From Longitalea arenae (lineage in GTDB: Bacteria; Bacteroidota; Bacteroidia; Chitinophagales; Chitinophagaceae), in the NCBI RefSeq assembly GCF_016924755.1, contig NZ_JAFFJX010000009.1, positions 1 to 64,000 of the forward strand: DNA of 64,000 bases. Direction: 5' to 3'. The notes beneath the pieces were generated by a model, which worked only from the letters and a program-made list of their open reading frames with translations, did not search any database and had not been told where the DNA came from. Of this stretch, positions 51,365 through 59,960 are shown in pieces. Position numbers and translations under genes: made by a program. How positions within the stretch are numbered: position 1 is the first letter of the stretch; every line of letters starts with the position of its first letter.

Positions 51365-52690
51365 ATGAAATCACTGATGGTGGTTTTAACCGCCGCAGCT
51401 CTTGTAATATTCATTGTATTATTACTGTCAAGCAGGCATCCCCGGCGTACATACCTGTTATTCATGTTGTACGCCATGCCTGTTATTGATCTGAAGGTTA
51501 CGCCCTGGCAATTTGGTAGTTTATCCTTGTTCGATGCCTGCTCTTATGTGATGCTTTTCTGGCGCTACAAGGATTTCCTGAGCGTTTATAAACCGAACCA
51601 ATATTATTTCGGTGGTTTCTGTACCCTGATCTTCCTGTTATTGCTGGGCAGCCTTACCTCATCGTTCATTACCAATTCACTACTCACCATCTTATCGGTG
51701 TTTCCGGTGTTCATCTATGCCCGCCTCCTGATGGTGGAATGTATGCAGAACAACCGGTTCCTCGCCAAAATGGTGAAGGGTTTACAGATAGCGTGTTTGG
51801 TATCGATGGCTTTCCTGGCCGTACAGCTGGTGGTGGGGCTTGAATTCCGCTTTTATGCCGAGTTGAATCAGAATACGCTCGACAGCAACGGGATTCGTTA
51901 TCCGAGTTATTTCCACGATTCACAGAAGTATGCACAGTTCCTGGCCATGCTGAGCTTTTTGTTCCTGATAAATTACCGGAACATCCAGCGGCCGAATATC
52001 AAGAACCTGTTGCTGTTCCTGTCAGTGGCGGTAGCCATGTTCTTGACCGGGGGGCGGTCGGCCTTCCTGGGATTGAGCGCCGGCGTTTTGTTCCTCCTGT
52101 TATTTGCCGGTGTACAATACAAAAAATATATTATTGCGGGTTGCCTGGCCGGTGGTCTGGTGATCGCCTTCTTTTCACAGTCCCTGATCATGTTCAACCG
52201 GAAAGATGATTTCAATAATTCCTTTGACTTCAGGGCCAGCATCTGGCAGGAAGCCTACGACATTTACAAAGCCCATCCTTTCCTGGGCATCGGTATTGGC
52301 AATTACAAAGATTATGTGTCTAAATTCTCTCAGGACCAATACCTGATCCTGGAAGATGAGATCGTTTTTTTGGATCAGCCTGAAAATGGTTATTTAAAGA
52401 TCCTCACTGAATTTGGCGCCCCGGGTTTCCTGGTGGTGTTTGCCCTGATCCTGGGTGCAGCAGTAGGTGCTGTGCGGGCCTGGGTGAAAAAACAGGCCAA
52501 TGGGATTGTATTGTTATTTATAGCACCGATCATCAGCTGGCTGGTATCCTTTGTATCGCTGTATTCCATTACCGATAGAAGGAACCTAATCGTGCTGGTA
52601 AGCCTTTGTACACTCCTGATCTATTTATCAAATCGCTCAAAAATTGTTGATGAAGAACAACCTGATGCAGCATACGGTGAGCCTGTTTAA
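51365..52690 (+). CDS. O-antigen ligase/polymerase (Wzy-like) membrane protein
   Basis: 441 residues with about 10-12 hydrophobic segments (the first, SLMVVLTAAALVIFIVLLLS, at the N-terminus). A Wzy_C-type periplasmic loop is present: RASIWQEAYDIYKAHPFLGI then GIGNYKDYVSKFSQ, with GEF-like GYLKILTEFGAPGFLVVFAL. It should join lipid-linked repeat units in the periplasm, working with the flippase and Wzc. WaaL-type ligases share the fold, but the flippase, Wza and Wzc context favours polymerase. The flippase gene starts inside its 3' end. Confidence 0.85.
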   Translation: MKSLMVVLTAAALVIFIVLLLSSRHPRRTYLLFMLYAMPVIDLKVTPWQFGSLSLFDACSYVMLFWRYKDFLSVYKPNQYYFGGFCTLIFLLLLGSLTSSFITNSLLTILSVFPVFIYARLLMVECMQNNRFLAKMVKGLQIACLVSMAFLAVQLVVGLEFRFYAELNQNTLDSNGIRYPSYFHDSQKYAQFLAMLSFLFLINYRNIQRPNIKNLLLFLSVAVAMFLTGGRSAFLGLSAGVLFLLLFAGVQYKKYIIAGCLAGGLVIAFFSQSLIMFNRKDDFNNSFDFRASIWQEAYDIYKAHPFLGIGIGNYKDYVSKFSQDQYLILEDEIVFLDQPENGYLKILTEFGAPGFLVVFALILGAAVGAVRAWVKKQANGIVLLFIAPIISWLVSFVSLYSITDRRNLIVLVSLCTLLIYLSNRSKIVDEEQPDAAYGEPV

Positions 52691-54116
52691 GTCGCGGTTA
52701 ATAAAGAACAGTTTCTGGGGCATTGCAGCCAATGGCCTGCAAAGCGTTTTGCTCAGTTTATTTTTTGTGATCATAGCGCGTAAATACACCACAGGTGAAT
52801 TTGCCTTCTTCTTAATTGCGAATACCATTTACCAGTTCCTGGCTGCTTTTTCAACCCTGGGGCTGGGGCAGTGGTTTACGCGTGAACTGGTTGATATCAC
52901 CGATAAACAACAGCTGGTAAGCCGCTTCATCAAGATCCAATTATACAGCGGTGTTTTCTTTTATCTCTGCAGTATCGGGGTTGCATTTCTCCTGTACCAG
53001 GAAGCCACTTTGCAATACCTGATCGTATTGCTGGGGGTGAACATCATTTTCGATAATATCATTTACGCCATCAAGGCCCTGAACGTGGCAGAGTTCAACC
53101 AGAATAAGACATTCATCATTTTGATCATCGATTCCATACTCAAATTCGCGATCGGTTGCTTGCTGTTTATTTTTCCGTTTTCGATCATGACCATGGCCAT
53201 ACTGCTGATCGGCGTACGGTTCATTACCTTAAATTTCTTCCTGGCCTTTGGTTCCTCGCGCACCATGAACATGCGAACCTTGTGGAACTATCCGCTGGCC
53301 TGGAGCGAAGTGAAAAAGATCGTCTTTGCCAACTGGCCATTTATCATCATTGGCAGTGTATCCATCGCCTACTGGCGCATTTCCAACATTATTATTTCCA
53401 AAACACTGCCTTTGACAGATGTAGCCCATTTTGAGATCTCCTTCCGGGTATTTGCCATTGCGCAGATCCTGCCGTTGATCGTATCCATGTCGGTATTCCC
53501 GGCGCTGGTGCAACAATTTAAAACAGGGTCTGTTGCTGATTTCAGGAATTACTTCGGCAAAGTGTTCAACTATTATTTACTGTTCGGGCTGTTCACTTAT
53601 ACATTTATTTACTCTTTCGCCGATACGTTAATTCCCTGGGCTTTTGGAAGCACCTATATGGAAACCGGCACATACACCAAGGAAATGTTCCTGACCATTT
53701 TGATCTTTCCTACCGCCCTGCTGCAGGCCAATGTGCTGGTGGCAATGAATATGGAAAGAGCCGATATGTGGTTCAATGTGGTGAGCCTGATCCTGAACGT
53801 GGTCTTTTGCCTGGTTGGTTTTATGTTCGTTAAAAACCTTACTACGGTTAACCTTGCTATATTTTTCTCTTTCCTGATATTTCATATTTGCCAGGATGCC
53901 CTGTTGATCCGGAAGGGAATGGTAACTATCGGGCATGTATTGAAGTTTTATTTGCTGACCGCATTACTGGTGGGTACATATATTTTGTTATCGTACAAAG
54001 TTCCGCCCGTAGCCTTATTCACCAGCTACTGGCTATTGCTGGCGCTGGCCTTTATAAAGCTGCCGATCGCCAGTTTCCAGTTCCCGGCGCTCAGTCAATC
54101 CCAAACCAGAAAATAG
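52650..54116 (+). CDS. Wzx-type polysaccharide flippase (MATE/MOP superfamily)
   Basis: 488 residues from ATG 52650 (MKNNLMQHTV); TTG 52644 and ATG 52665 are alternatives, and all overlap the end of the wzy-like gene. It has 12-14 membrane helices with the RfbX/Wzx N-terminal pattern (NSFWGIAANGLQSVLLSLFF, ARKYTTGEFAFFLIANTIYQ). Charged residues such as those in RISNIIISKTLPLTDVAHFE fit a MOP transporter. It moves undecaprenyl-linked repeat units across the inner membrane. The 41-base overlap suggests coupled translation with the polymerase. Confidence 0.9.
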   Translation: MKNNLMQHTVSLFKSRLIKNSFWGIAANGLQSVLLSLFFVIIARKYTTGEFAFFLIANTIYQFLAAFSTLGLGQWFTRELVDITDKQQLVSRFIKIQLYSGVFFYLCSIGVAFLLYQEATLQYLIVLLGVNIIFDNIIYAIKALNVAEFNQNKTFIILIIDSILKFAIGCLLFIFPFSIMTMAILLIGVRFITLNFFLAFGSSRTMNMRTLWNYPLAWSEVKKIVFANWPFIIIGSVSIAYWRISNIIISKTLPLTDVAHFEISFRVFAIAQILPLIVSMSVFPALVQQFKTGSVADFRNYFGKVFNYYLLFGLFTYTFIYSFADTLIPWAFGSTYMETGTYTKEMFLTILIFPTALLQANVLVAMNMERADMWFNVVSLILNVVFCLVGFMFVKNLTTVNLAIFFSFLIFHICQDALLIRKGMVTIGHVLKFYLLTALLVGTYILLSYKVPPVALFTSYWLLLALAFIKLPIASFQFPALSQSQTRK

Positions 54117-54122
54117 TTTACC

Positions 54123-55289
54123 ATGACAGTTGTGTATTACATGCAGGTTGCCTTTTTGGACGTGTCTATTGAATTGGTCAATGTATTGAAAAAGCATGTG
54201 CAGTTACATGTGTTGATCGAGCTGACGCCGCATGGCAAGAATATGACGATCCTGGAGATCGATCGCTTTCCCGAAGGGAAAACCATGGTGAAACCGGAAG
54301 AGATCCTGACCAAACAAAGTTATGAGAACCTGAAAACTTATTTTGATGGAACGGCGAGTGTGCATTTCGTGATCCACCCGCACCGCACCGGATTTTCCTA
54401 TAGCACCTTACAGGTATCTTTCAATGTATGGAAATTCGTGCGGCAGTTCAAACCGGATATCATTCATTTTGAGACCTTCAGTTTACGGGCGATCGGGATG
54501 TTGTTCTTCCTGAAAGCTTTTAAAAATGTTTGCATCACCATTCATGACCCCGTACCACATACCGGCGAAGACAGCTGGAAGGTGAGCCTGCCCCGAACTT
54601 TTTTCTTCAATATGCCGGTAAAAAAGAAATACCTGTTCTATTCGCGCTTTGCAAGAAAGCAGTTTGAAGAGCATTATAAAAAACATAATAAACAAACGGA
54701 AGTGTTGCAGATGAGCCCCTACGGCTATCTGAAGAAGGTGGTGAAAAAGGAGGAGGCAGCAAAAAAGCATATTTTATTCTTTGGCCGTTTGTCCTCTTAC
54801 AAAGGCATCGATGATCTGTTAGCTGCCATGCCGGATGTGTTCAGGGAATTTCCCAATGAAAAACTCATCATAGCCGGCAAACGGCACCCCGGTTTTGACC
54901 TCGACGAAAGCACCATCAATGCGTATACGCATAATATTACGCTGATGGAGAAACATATTCCCAATGATGAGCTGGCGCATTTGATCCAGGAGGCCAAGTT
55001 CATCGTATGCCCGTACAAAGACGCCACACAAAGCGGGGTATTGATGACGGCCTTTGGGTTGAATACGCCGGTGATCGCCACCAATGTGGGCTCTTTCCCC
55101 GAGTTTATAGATCACAATGTGAACGGATTGCTGGTTCCGCCCAATGATCCGGTGAAGCTTGCGGAAGGTATACGTTTTGCATTGCGAAATGATCATTATA
55201 AAACCCTGGCGGAAAATATCAATAGCAATAAGGTGGAAGATCTGTGGAACAGGAATACCGAAATATTGCTTCGTGCGTATGCTTCCTGA
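54123..55289 (+). CDS. GT4-type glycosyltransferase
   Basis: 388 residues, GT-B fold. The N-terminal domain is divergent (TVVYYMQVAFLDVSIELVNV). The C-terminal Glycos_transf_1 domain has KHILFFGRLSSYKGIDDLL, LIIAGKRHPGF, and the nucleotide-sugar site ATQSGVLMTAFGLNTPVIAT with [20 protein letters not shown]. The donor Glu of the usual EXXXXXXXE motif is replaced (QSGVLMTAF), which fits a sub-group of GT4 enzymes. It starts 6 bases after the flippase stop. Donor and acceptor are unknown. Confidence 0.88.
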   Translation: MTVVYYMQVAFLDVSIELVNVLKKHVQLHVLIELTPHGKNMTILEIDRFPEGKTMVKPEEILTKQSYENLKTYFDGTASVHFVIHPHRTGFSYSTLQVSFNVWKFVRQFKPDIIHFETFSLRAIGMLFFLKAFKNVCITIHDPVPHTGEDSWKVSLPRTFFFNMPVKKKYLFYSRFARKQFEEHYKKHNKQTEVLQMSPYGYLKKVVKKEEAAKKHILFFGRLSSYKGIDDLLAAMPDVFREFPNEKLIIAGKRHPGFDLDESTINAYTHNITLMEKHIPNDELAHLIQEAKFIVCPYKDATQSGVLMTAFGLNTPVIATNVGSFPEFIDHNVNGLLVPPNDPVKLAEGIRFALRNDHYKTLAENINSNKVEDLWNRNTEILLRAYAS

Positions 55290-55319
55290 TCTTCCCACTC
55301 ACAATAACCATACACTGTT

Positions 55320-55844
55320 ATGAATTTCTTTTCATTTATTACCCAGGACTGGGCTGCCAATAACGACAGTGCAAAAGGGCGCGTGATCATGCTCTTGTTC
55401 AGGATCGCCAACTTCTGCACTACCCGTAAAATTTATTATTATCTCGGTTTTCCCTACCGGGTTTTTTACAAGATCCTGGTTGAATGGATCTTTTGTATTG
55501 AAATTCCCTGGAATGCCCGCATTGGCCGCGGCCTGCGCATTTATCATGGCCAGGGCCTGGTGCTGAACAGCCAGGTAGTGATCGGTAATAACTGCACGCT
55601 TCGCCACTGTACCACTATCGGTAATAAACAAAGGCCAAACGGGGTGCTGACCGGCTCACCGGTGATCGGTGATTATGTGGAAGTAGGAAGTAATACCTGT
55701 ATCATTGGCGATATCACCATTGGCGATCATGTGACCATTGGTTGCGGTTCGGTAGTGACCAAAAGCATGCCTGCCAATGCAGTAGTGGTGGGCAATCCCG
55801 CTGCACCCATTAAAACCCGCCTCCAGGCGGTGGAAGTGGCTTGA
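55320..55844 (+). CDS. serine-acetyltransferase-like hexapeptide transferase (capsule O-acetylation)
   Basis: 174 residues. After a short helical start come left-handed beta-helix hexapeptides: WNARIGRGLRIYHGQGLVLN, VIGNNCTLRHCTTIGNKQRP, VIGDYVEVGSNTCIIGDITI, then VGNPAAPIK. The His in IYHGQG is the catalytic-type base of SAT/WcaB-like enzymes. In this locus it most likely acetylates a capsule sugar, not serine. It is followed at once by a 150-base heptamer repeat whose minus strand gives false Leu-Pro-Ile-Ala-Tyr-Cys open frames. Confidence 0.88.
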   Translation: MNFFSFITQDWAANNDSAKGRVIMLLFRIANFCTTRKIYYYLGFPYRVFYKILVEWIFCIEIPWNARIGRGLRIYHGQGLVLNSQVVIGNNCTLRHCTTIGNKQRPNGVLTGSPVIGDYVEVGSNTCIIGDITIGDHVTIGCGSVVTKSMPANAVVVGNPAAPIKTRLQAVEVA

Positions 55845-55852
55845 ACCAATTG

Positions 55853-56008
55853 GGAATAAGCAATAGACAATAGGCAATAAACAATAAGCAATTGGCAATA
55901 GGCAATAAGCAATTGGCAATAGGCAACAATAACCAATAGGCAATAGGCAATGGACAATAGGCAATAAATAGTAGACAATAAGCAAGAAGCAACAGACAGG
56001 AAACAACA
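55853..56008. repeat. about 20 degenerate heptamers of type GCAATAG
   Basis: Starting 8 bases after the acetyltransferase stop: GCAATAG, ACAATAG, GCAATAA, ACAATAA, GCAATTG and so on, with strict period 7 for the first nine units and some slips later. This is the longest array of the family in the window. No inverted half-array is seen. Confidence 0.9.
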
Positions 56009-56105
56009 GGTAAAAAGATCAGCAGCTAACAATCGGAATCATCAAAGCTCGAACTCCTTGCCAATTGCCAACCGATTCTTTCTGGCCAACAAACAGCTAA
56101 ATCTC

Positions 56106-57338
56106 ATGAAGAAAGTTTTATTAAGTGCGTATGCCTGCTCACCTATTAAAGGAAGTGAGCCTGGTAACGGATGGAGCTGGGCGCTTAACCTCGCCCTGCA
56201 GGGATATGAAGTATGGTGCCTGACAAATGTAGAAGACAAGGAGGCAACGGAGAAAGAACTTCGCCGCCTCGCTTTACCCAACCTGCACATTGTTTGTGTG
56301 GAGCTGGCCTACAATCTCGACAAAATGTTGTTGAACACTTCTTCCAAGACCATTTACCTGCATTATTATTTGTGGCGTAAGAAAGCAGCCCGCATTGCCA
56401 TGCAAATGCATAAGGAAAAACATTTCGATGTAGCGCATCACGTAACCTTCGGCAGCTTTCAGCAGGGCACATTTTTATGGAAGTTAAAAGATACCCGCAT
56501 CATTTTTGGGCCGGTAGGCGGCGGACAGGAAGCACTGCCTGCCTTTAAAGAATATTTCGGACCGGCCTGGAAGATCGAAAGGATCCGCAGCCTGATCTCG
56601 AACCTGAGCATCAGGTTCAGTGCAAACCTGAAAAATACGGTGTCGCGTTCTGACCATATTCTGGTAACCAACCAGGATACGGCCGACATTGTTCAGAAGC
56701 TCAGAAAAACGCCCCGCAACAATGTGCACCTCGTGCTCGATAACGCCATCCCTTTATCGATGCAGAATATCCAATACATTGAACGTGCACCCGGCAAAAC
56801 CCTGAATTTATTATGGGTTGGCCGCATGTTACCAAGAAAGGGCCTGAACCTCATTCTGCATGCGTTATCCCTGGTGCCTGAAGAAGTTGATTACACCTTC
56901 ACCATTGTTGGTGGTGGCGAACTCTATCCTTTTTTGCAAAGCTGGATAGATCAATACGGTCTTGATCCGAAACGCCTGCGCATCCTCGGGCAAATACCCT
57001 TTCATGAAGTGGTGCATCACTATGAACAGGCTGATGTGTTTATTTTCTGTTCACTGCGTGATTCCTGTCCGGCCCAGTTAAATGAAGCGATGGCCTTTGG
57101 CCTGCCGGTGATCACGCTCGATATCCATGGTTCTGCGTTGGCGGTTAGCAATGAGTGTGGCATTAAGATCAAGCCCACCACAAAAGAGAAAACAGCGCTT
57201 GATATTGCCGAGGCAGTCACCACCATGTACAAGAATCCTGAACTAAGAAAACAATTTTCCCGGAATGCATACAACTATGCGAAGGGAAATACCTGGGAAC
57301 GTAAAGTGAATTTAATAACCTCTCAATTCTACAATTAA
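56106..57338 (+). CDS. GT4-type glycosyltransferase
   Basis: 410 residues from ATG 56106 (MKKVLLSAYACSPIKGSEPG), a start shared by many GT4 enzymes; an upstream TTG would extend into the repeat. SEPGNGWSW is the N-terminal donor/acceptor loop. The C-terminal domain has LLWVGRMLPRKGLNLILHAL, YTFTIVGGGELYPFL, FIFCSLRDSCPAQLNEAMAF with the EX7E-like Glu, and GLPVITLDIHG. It uses an unknown NDP-sugar in repeat-unit assembly. The next transferase starts on the last base of its stop (TAATG). Confidence 0.9.
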   Translation: MKKVLLSAYACSPIKGSEPGNGWSWALNLALQGYEVWCLTNVEDKEATEKELRRLALPNLHIVCVELAYNLDKMLLNTSSKTIYLHYYLWRKKAARIAMQMHKEKHFDVAHHVTFGSFQQGTFLWKLKDTRIIFGPVGGGQEALPAFKEYFGPAWKIERIRSLISNLSIRFSANLKNTVSRSDHILVTNQDTADIVQKLRKTPRNNVHLVLDNAIPLSMQNIQYIERAPGKTLNLLWVGRMLPRKGLNLILHALSLVPEEVDYTFTIVGGGELYPFLQSWIDQYGLDPKRLRILGQIPFHEVVHHYEQADVFIFCSLRDSCPAQLNEAMAFGLPVITLDIHGSALAVSNECGIKIKPTTKEKTALDIAEAVTTMYKNPELRKQFSRNAYNYAKGNTWERKVNLITSQFYN

Positions 57339-58429
57339 TGGCTCATCGGATTTTGGTGGGCGTGCCACCTAAACACCATGTTCTTTTATCGCGTGACGAG
57401 ATCGACGGGTTTACCGATCTGGGGTATACCTGTAAACCGGTTTCGTATGGCCGCAATGATTCATCCGCCGGCAAACTGAATAAATTATGGGGCGTTGTTG
57501 TAAAGGCATTCAATATCGTAAAAGAGCTGTATGCCTTTTCCCCGGATATCTTATACCTGAATTCCCGCTTCGAACCGGTGGGTACCACCCGGGATTTCAT
57601 TACAGTACTGATCATTAAATTATTCTATTTCCGCAAGGTAAAGATCGTGATCAAAACGCATGGATCGGATATCTCGATCCTGCAAAGCCAGTCATTTTTC
57701 TACCGCAGGCTGGTGATCCCTTATTTGCGGCAACATGTAGATGCCTGGTTCTTTTTGTCGAGTGAAGAGAAAGAACTGGTACGGCAGTATGATGCCGGCC
57801 TGGCAAGGAAAATATTCATCACGGCCAATATTGTCGATCCGGGCCGCTCGGTAGCCTCCGTGGAATTCCGGGAAAAATATGCGCTCGATGAAAACAAGTT
57901 CAAGGTATTGTTTGTGGGGCGTATCGTAAGAGAGAAAGGCGTCTTCAGTTTGTTACAAAGCATACCCAGGCTTGGGTGTAAGGAAGAATGCCAGGTGATC
58001 TTTGTAGGCGATGGTCCTGATATGAACGCCTTGAAAAAAGAGGCAGAGGCATTAAAGATCACAAAGTATGTTCGTTTCGCGGGTTTTATTCCCGATCACG
58101 AATGCGATCATTTTTATGCCAATGCCGATATCCTGGCTTTCCCCACTTTTTTCAATGAGGGCTTTCCGATGGCGCTGTTCAAGTCCGTGGCTGCCGGTTT
58201 ACCGGTGATCACTACCCGCATCAGGGCTGCCAAGGATCATTTGTCATCACCCGACAATGCATTATGGGTAGATGGCGAATCGCCGGAAAGTGTAGCCACA
58301 GCCATTGACACCTTATACAATGATCATGCATTGCGTAAAACCATGTCGAACAACAACCGGCAGATCGCAGTGAAATTTACCCGCCGCGAGGTGTGTGCCG
58401 GCATGCATCAGGTCATGATGGCCATTTAA
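57338..58429 (+). CDS. GT4-type glycosyltransferase
   Basis: 363 residues. The N-terminal half has SPDILYLNSRFEPVGTTRDF and KIVIKTHGSDISIL. The C-terminal half has FKVLFVGRIVREKGVFSLLQ, CQVIFVGDGPDMNALK and the donor-site Glu in TFFNEGFPMALFKSVAAGLP, then VITTRIRAAKDHL. It overlaps the previous glycosyltransferase by one base, so the two probably act in successive steps on the same repeat unit. Sugar specificity is not readable. Confidence 0.9.
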   Translation: MAHRILVGVPPKHHVLLSRDEIDGFTDLGYTCKPVSYGRNDSSAGKLNKLWGVVVKAFNIVKELYAFSPDILYLNSRFEPVGTTRDFITVLIIKLFYFRKVKIVIKTHGSDISILQSQSFFYRRLVIPYLRQHVDAWFFLSSEEKELVRQYDAGLARKIFITANIVDPGRSVASVEFREKYALDENKFKVLFVGRIVREKGVFSLLQSIPRLGCKEECQVIFVGDGPDMNALKKEAEALKITKYVRFAGFIPDHECDHFYANADILAFPTFFNEGFPMALFKSVAAGLPVITTRIRAAKDHLSSPDNALWVDGESPESVATAIDTLYNDHALRKTMSNNNRQIAVKFTRREVCAGMHQVMMAI

Positions 58430-58487
58430 ATATACCTAAGCGCACCGTTCAACTACTTATACATTATAACCCCTGAAAATAATCAAT

Positions 58488-59045
58488 ATGTCGATGCTAA
58501 ATGTAATCAGGCAATTCAGAGATCTTTTGCTGCGTAAGGTCCTCTACAGGCGTTACAGCATAGCGGAAGGGTTTCATGCCGGTTTACGGGTCCGGATCTG
58601 GGGCAGGGACAAAGTAGTGATCGGGCGTAATTTTTATATAGGCAGGGATTCCTTCATCGAAGCAGATGTAGTGATAGGGGATAATGTCATGTTCGGTAAC
58701 CGGGTGGCTATTGTCGGGCGGTATGATCATCATTACCAGCTGCCCGGCGTGCCCATCCGGCTTGCACCGCAGGTGCGGGATCCGAAATACAACTGGAAGG
58801 GCATCGGTTTGGTAACCACCATTGAAGATGATGTATGGATCGGTTATGGCTCAACGGTGATGGGCGGTGTTACCATCGGTGAAGGAAGTATCATTGGCGC
58901 CGGATCGCTGGTGACCAAAGATGTAGAACCCTATTCCATCTATGCAGGTGTTCCGGCCAAAAAGATCAGGGGCCGCTTCGACAATGCCGTAGACCTGCAA
59001 ACGCATTTGAAACTGGTTAAATCAAAATATTACGGCAAACTGTAA
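58488..59045 (+). CDS. hexapeptide-repeat acyltransferase (WcaF/Maa-like)
   Basis: 185 residues. The left-handed beta-helix has repeats VVIGRNFYIGRDSFIEADVV, IGDNVMFGNRVAIVGRYDHH, and VWIGYGSTVMGGVTIGEGSI with IGAGSLVTKDVEPYSIYAGV. PAKKIRGR is the standard C-terminal end of CoA-dependent O-acetyltransferases. It is the second acyltransferase of the locus, so at least two acyl modifications of the capsule are possible. It lies between glycosyltransferase genes, 58 bases from the one upstream. Confidence 0.9.
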   Translation: MSMLNVIRQFRDLLLRKVLYRRYSIAEGFHAGLRVRIWGRDKVVIGRNFYIGRDSFIEADVVIGDNVMFGNRVAIVGRYDHHYQLPGVPIRLAPQVRDPKYNWKGIGLVTTIEDDVWIGYGSTVMGGVTIGEGSIIGAGSLVTKDVEPYSIYAGVPAKKIRGRFDNAVDLQTHLKLVKSKYYGKL

Positions 59046-59071
59046 AATTCATTCCTTAAAATACTTCAGGT

Positions 59072-59836
59072 ATGGAACGGAAAAGTATCATCAACTTCGG
59101 AATTACAACAGGCAATTATTCTTCTTTCGTCAATAACATTGTTACGATGGCGCATCAAAAGCAGTCGGCTAATGTATGCGTTGCCAACGTACATATGTTC
59201 ATTGAAGCGTATAAAGATCAATCCTTCAATAAAGTGATCAACGATGCTACCATGGTAACGCCCGATGGTAAACCGCTGACCTGGGTATTGCGGTATGTAT
59301 ATGGCATCAGGCAGGACCGCGTAGCGGGTATGGACCTGTTACCGGATCTGTTACAGCAGATGATGTTGAAAAAGCTGCCGGCTTTCTTTTACGGCGGTAC
59401 GCCGGCCTTACTCGAGAAAACGGAGAATTACCTGAAATATGCATTTCCCGATCTGCCTATCGCCGGTATGTACAGTCCGCCTTTCCGCCCGGCTACCAAA
59501 GAAGAAGAAGATAAACTCGTTGAAAAGATCAACAGCTCGGGTGCGGCTGTAGTGCTGGTGATACTGGGTTGTCCAAAACAGGAAAGATGGATGGCTTCCA
59601 TGAAAGGAAGGATCAAAGCCGTAATGATCGGGGTAGGAGGCGCCTTACCTGTTATGGTGGGCATGCAGAAGCGCGCCCCGGCCTGGCTGCAGCATATGGG
59701 GCTGGAATGGTTGTTCCGCCTGATGCAGGAACCCCGCCGCCTTTTCCGCCGCTATGTGATTACCAACTCCCTGTTTATTTATCTGTTCTTCAAGAAAATA
59801 TTCATGGTGCGGAGAATGGGTAAGTTGACGAGCTGA
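59072..59836 (+). CDS. WecG/TagA/CpsF-family glycosyltransferase
   Basis: 254 residues (GT26). The motif set is TMVTPDGKPLTWVLRYVYG, RVAGMDLLPDLLQQM, FFYGGTPALLEKTENYL, VILGCPKQERWMASMKGRIK and GVGGALPVMVGMQKRAPAWL. These enzymes add ManNAc(A) or related sugars to undecaprenyl-linked acceptors in the cytosol or at the membrane surface. The C-terminus is long enough to include the membrane-association appendage (LFIYLFFKKIFMVRRM). It is followed by a small heptamer repeat and the initiating sugar-phosphate transferase. Confidence 0.92.
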   Translation: MERKSIINFGITTGNYSSFVNNIVTMAHQKQSANVCVANVHMFIEAYKDQSFNKVINDATMVTPDGKPLTWVLRYVYGIRQDRVAGMDLLPDLLQQMMLKKLPAFFYGGTPALLEKTENYLKYAFPDLPIAGMYSPPFRPATKEEEDKLVEKINSSGAAVVLVILGCPKQERWMASMKGRIKAVMIGVGGALPVMVGMQKRAPAWLQHMGLEWLFRLMQEPRRLFRRYVITNSLFIYLFFKKIFMVRRMGKLTS

Positions 59837-59888
59837 TAAGGTTAATAACATTAACAGAATAACAGAGTAGATATAGTTGATAGCAATG

Positions 59889-59909
59889 GAAGTACGAAGT
59901 ATGAAGTAC
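59889..59909 (+). repeat. three heptamers GAAGTAC/GAAGTAT/GAAGTAC
   Basis: A short period-7 array 52 bases past the TagA-like stop and 51 bases before the next ATG. It is the smallest member of the intergenic repeat family. Confidence 0.6.
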
Positions 59910-59960
59910 TTGTGTTTCCTCTCCATTGTTTATTGGCAATTCACGATAAAATGAGAATGT

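Noticed and set aside
55656-56006. 116-residue minus-strand open frame rich in Leu-Leu-Pro-Ile-Ala-Tyr-Cys
   Set aside because: It is produced by the heptamer array: three heptamers equal 21 bases, giving a false seven-residue protein repeat. It also overlaps the acetyltransferase gene.
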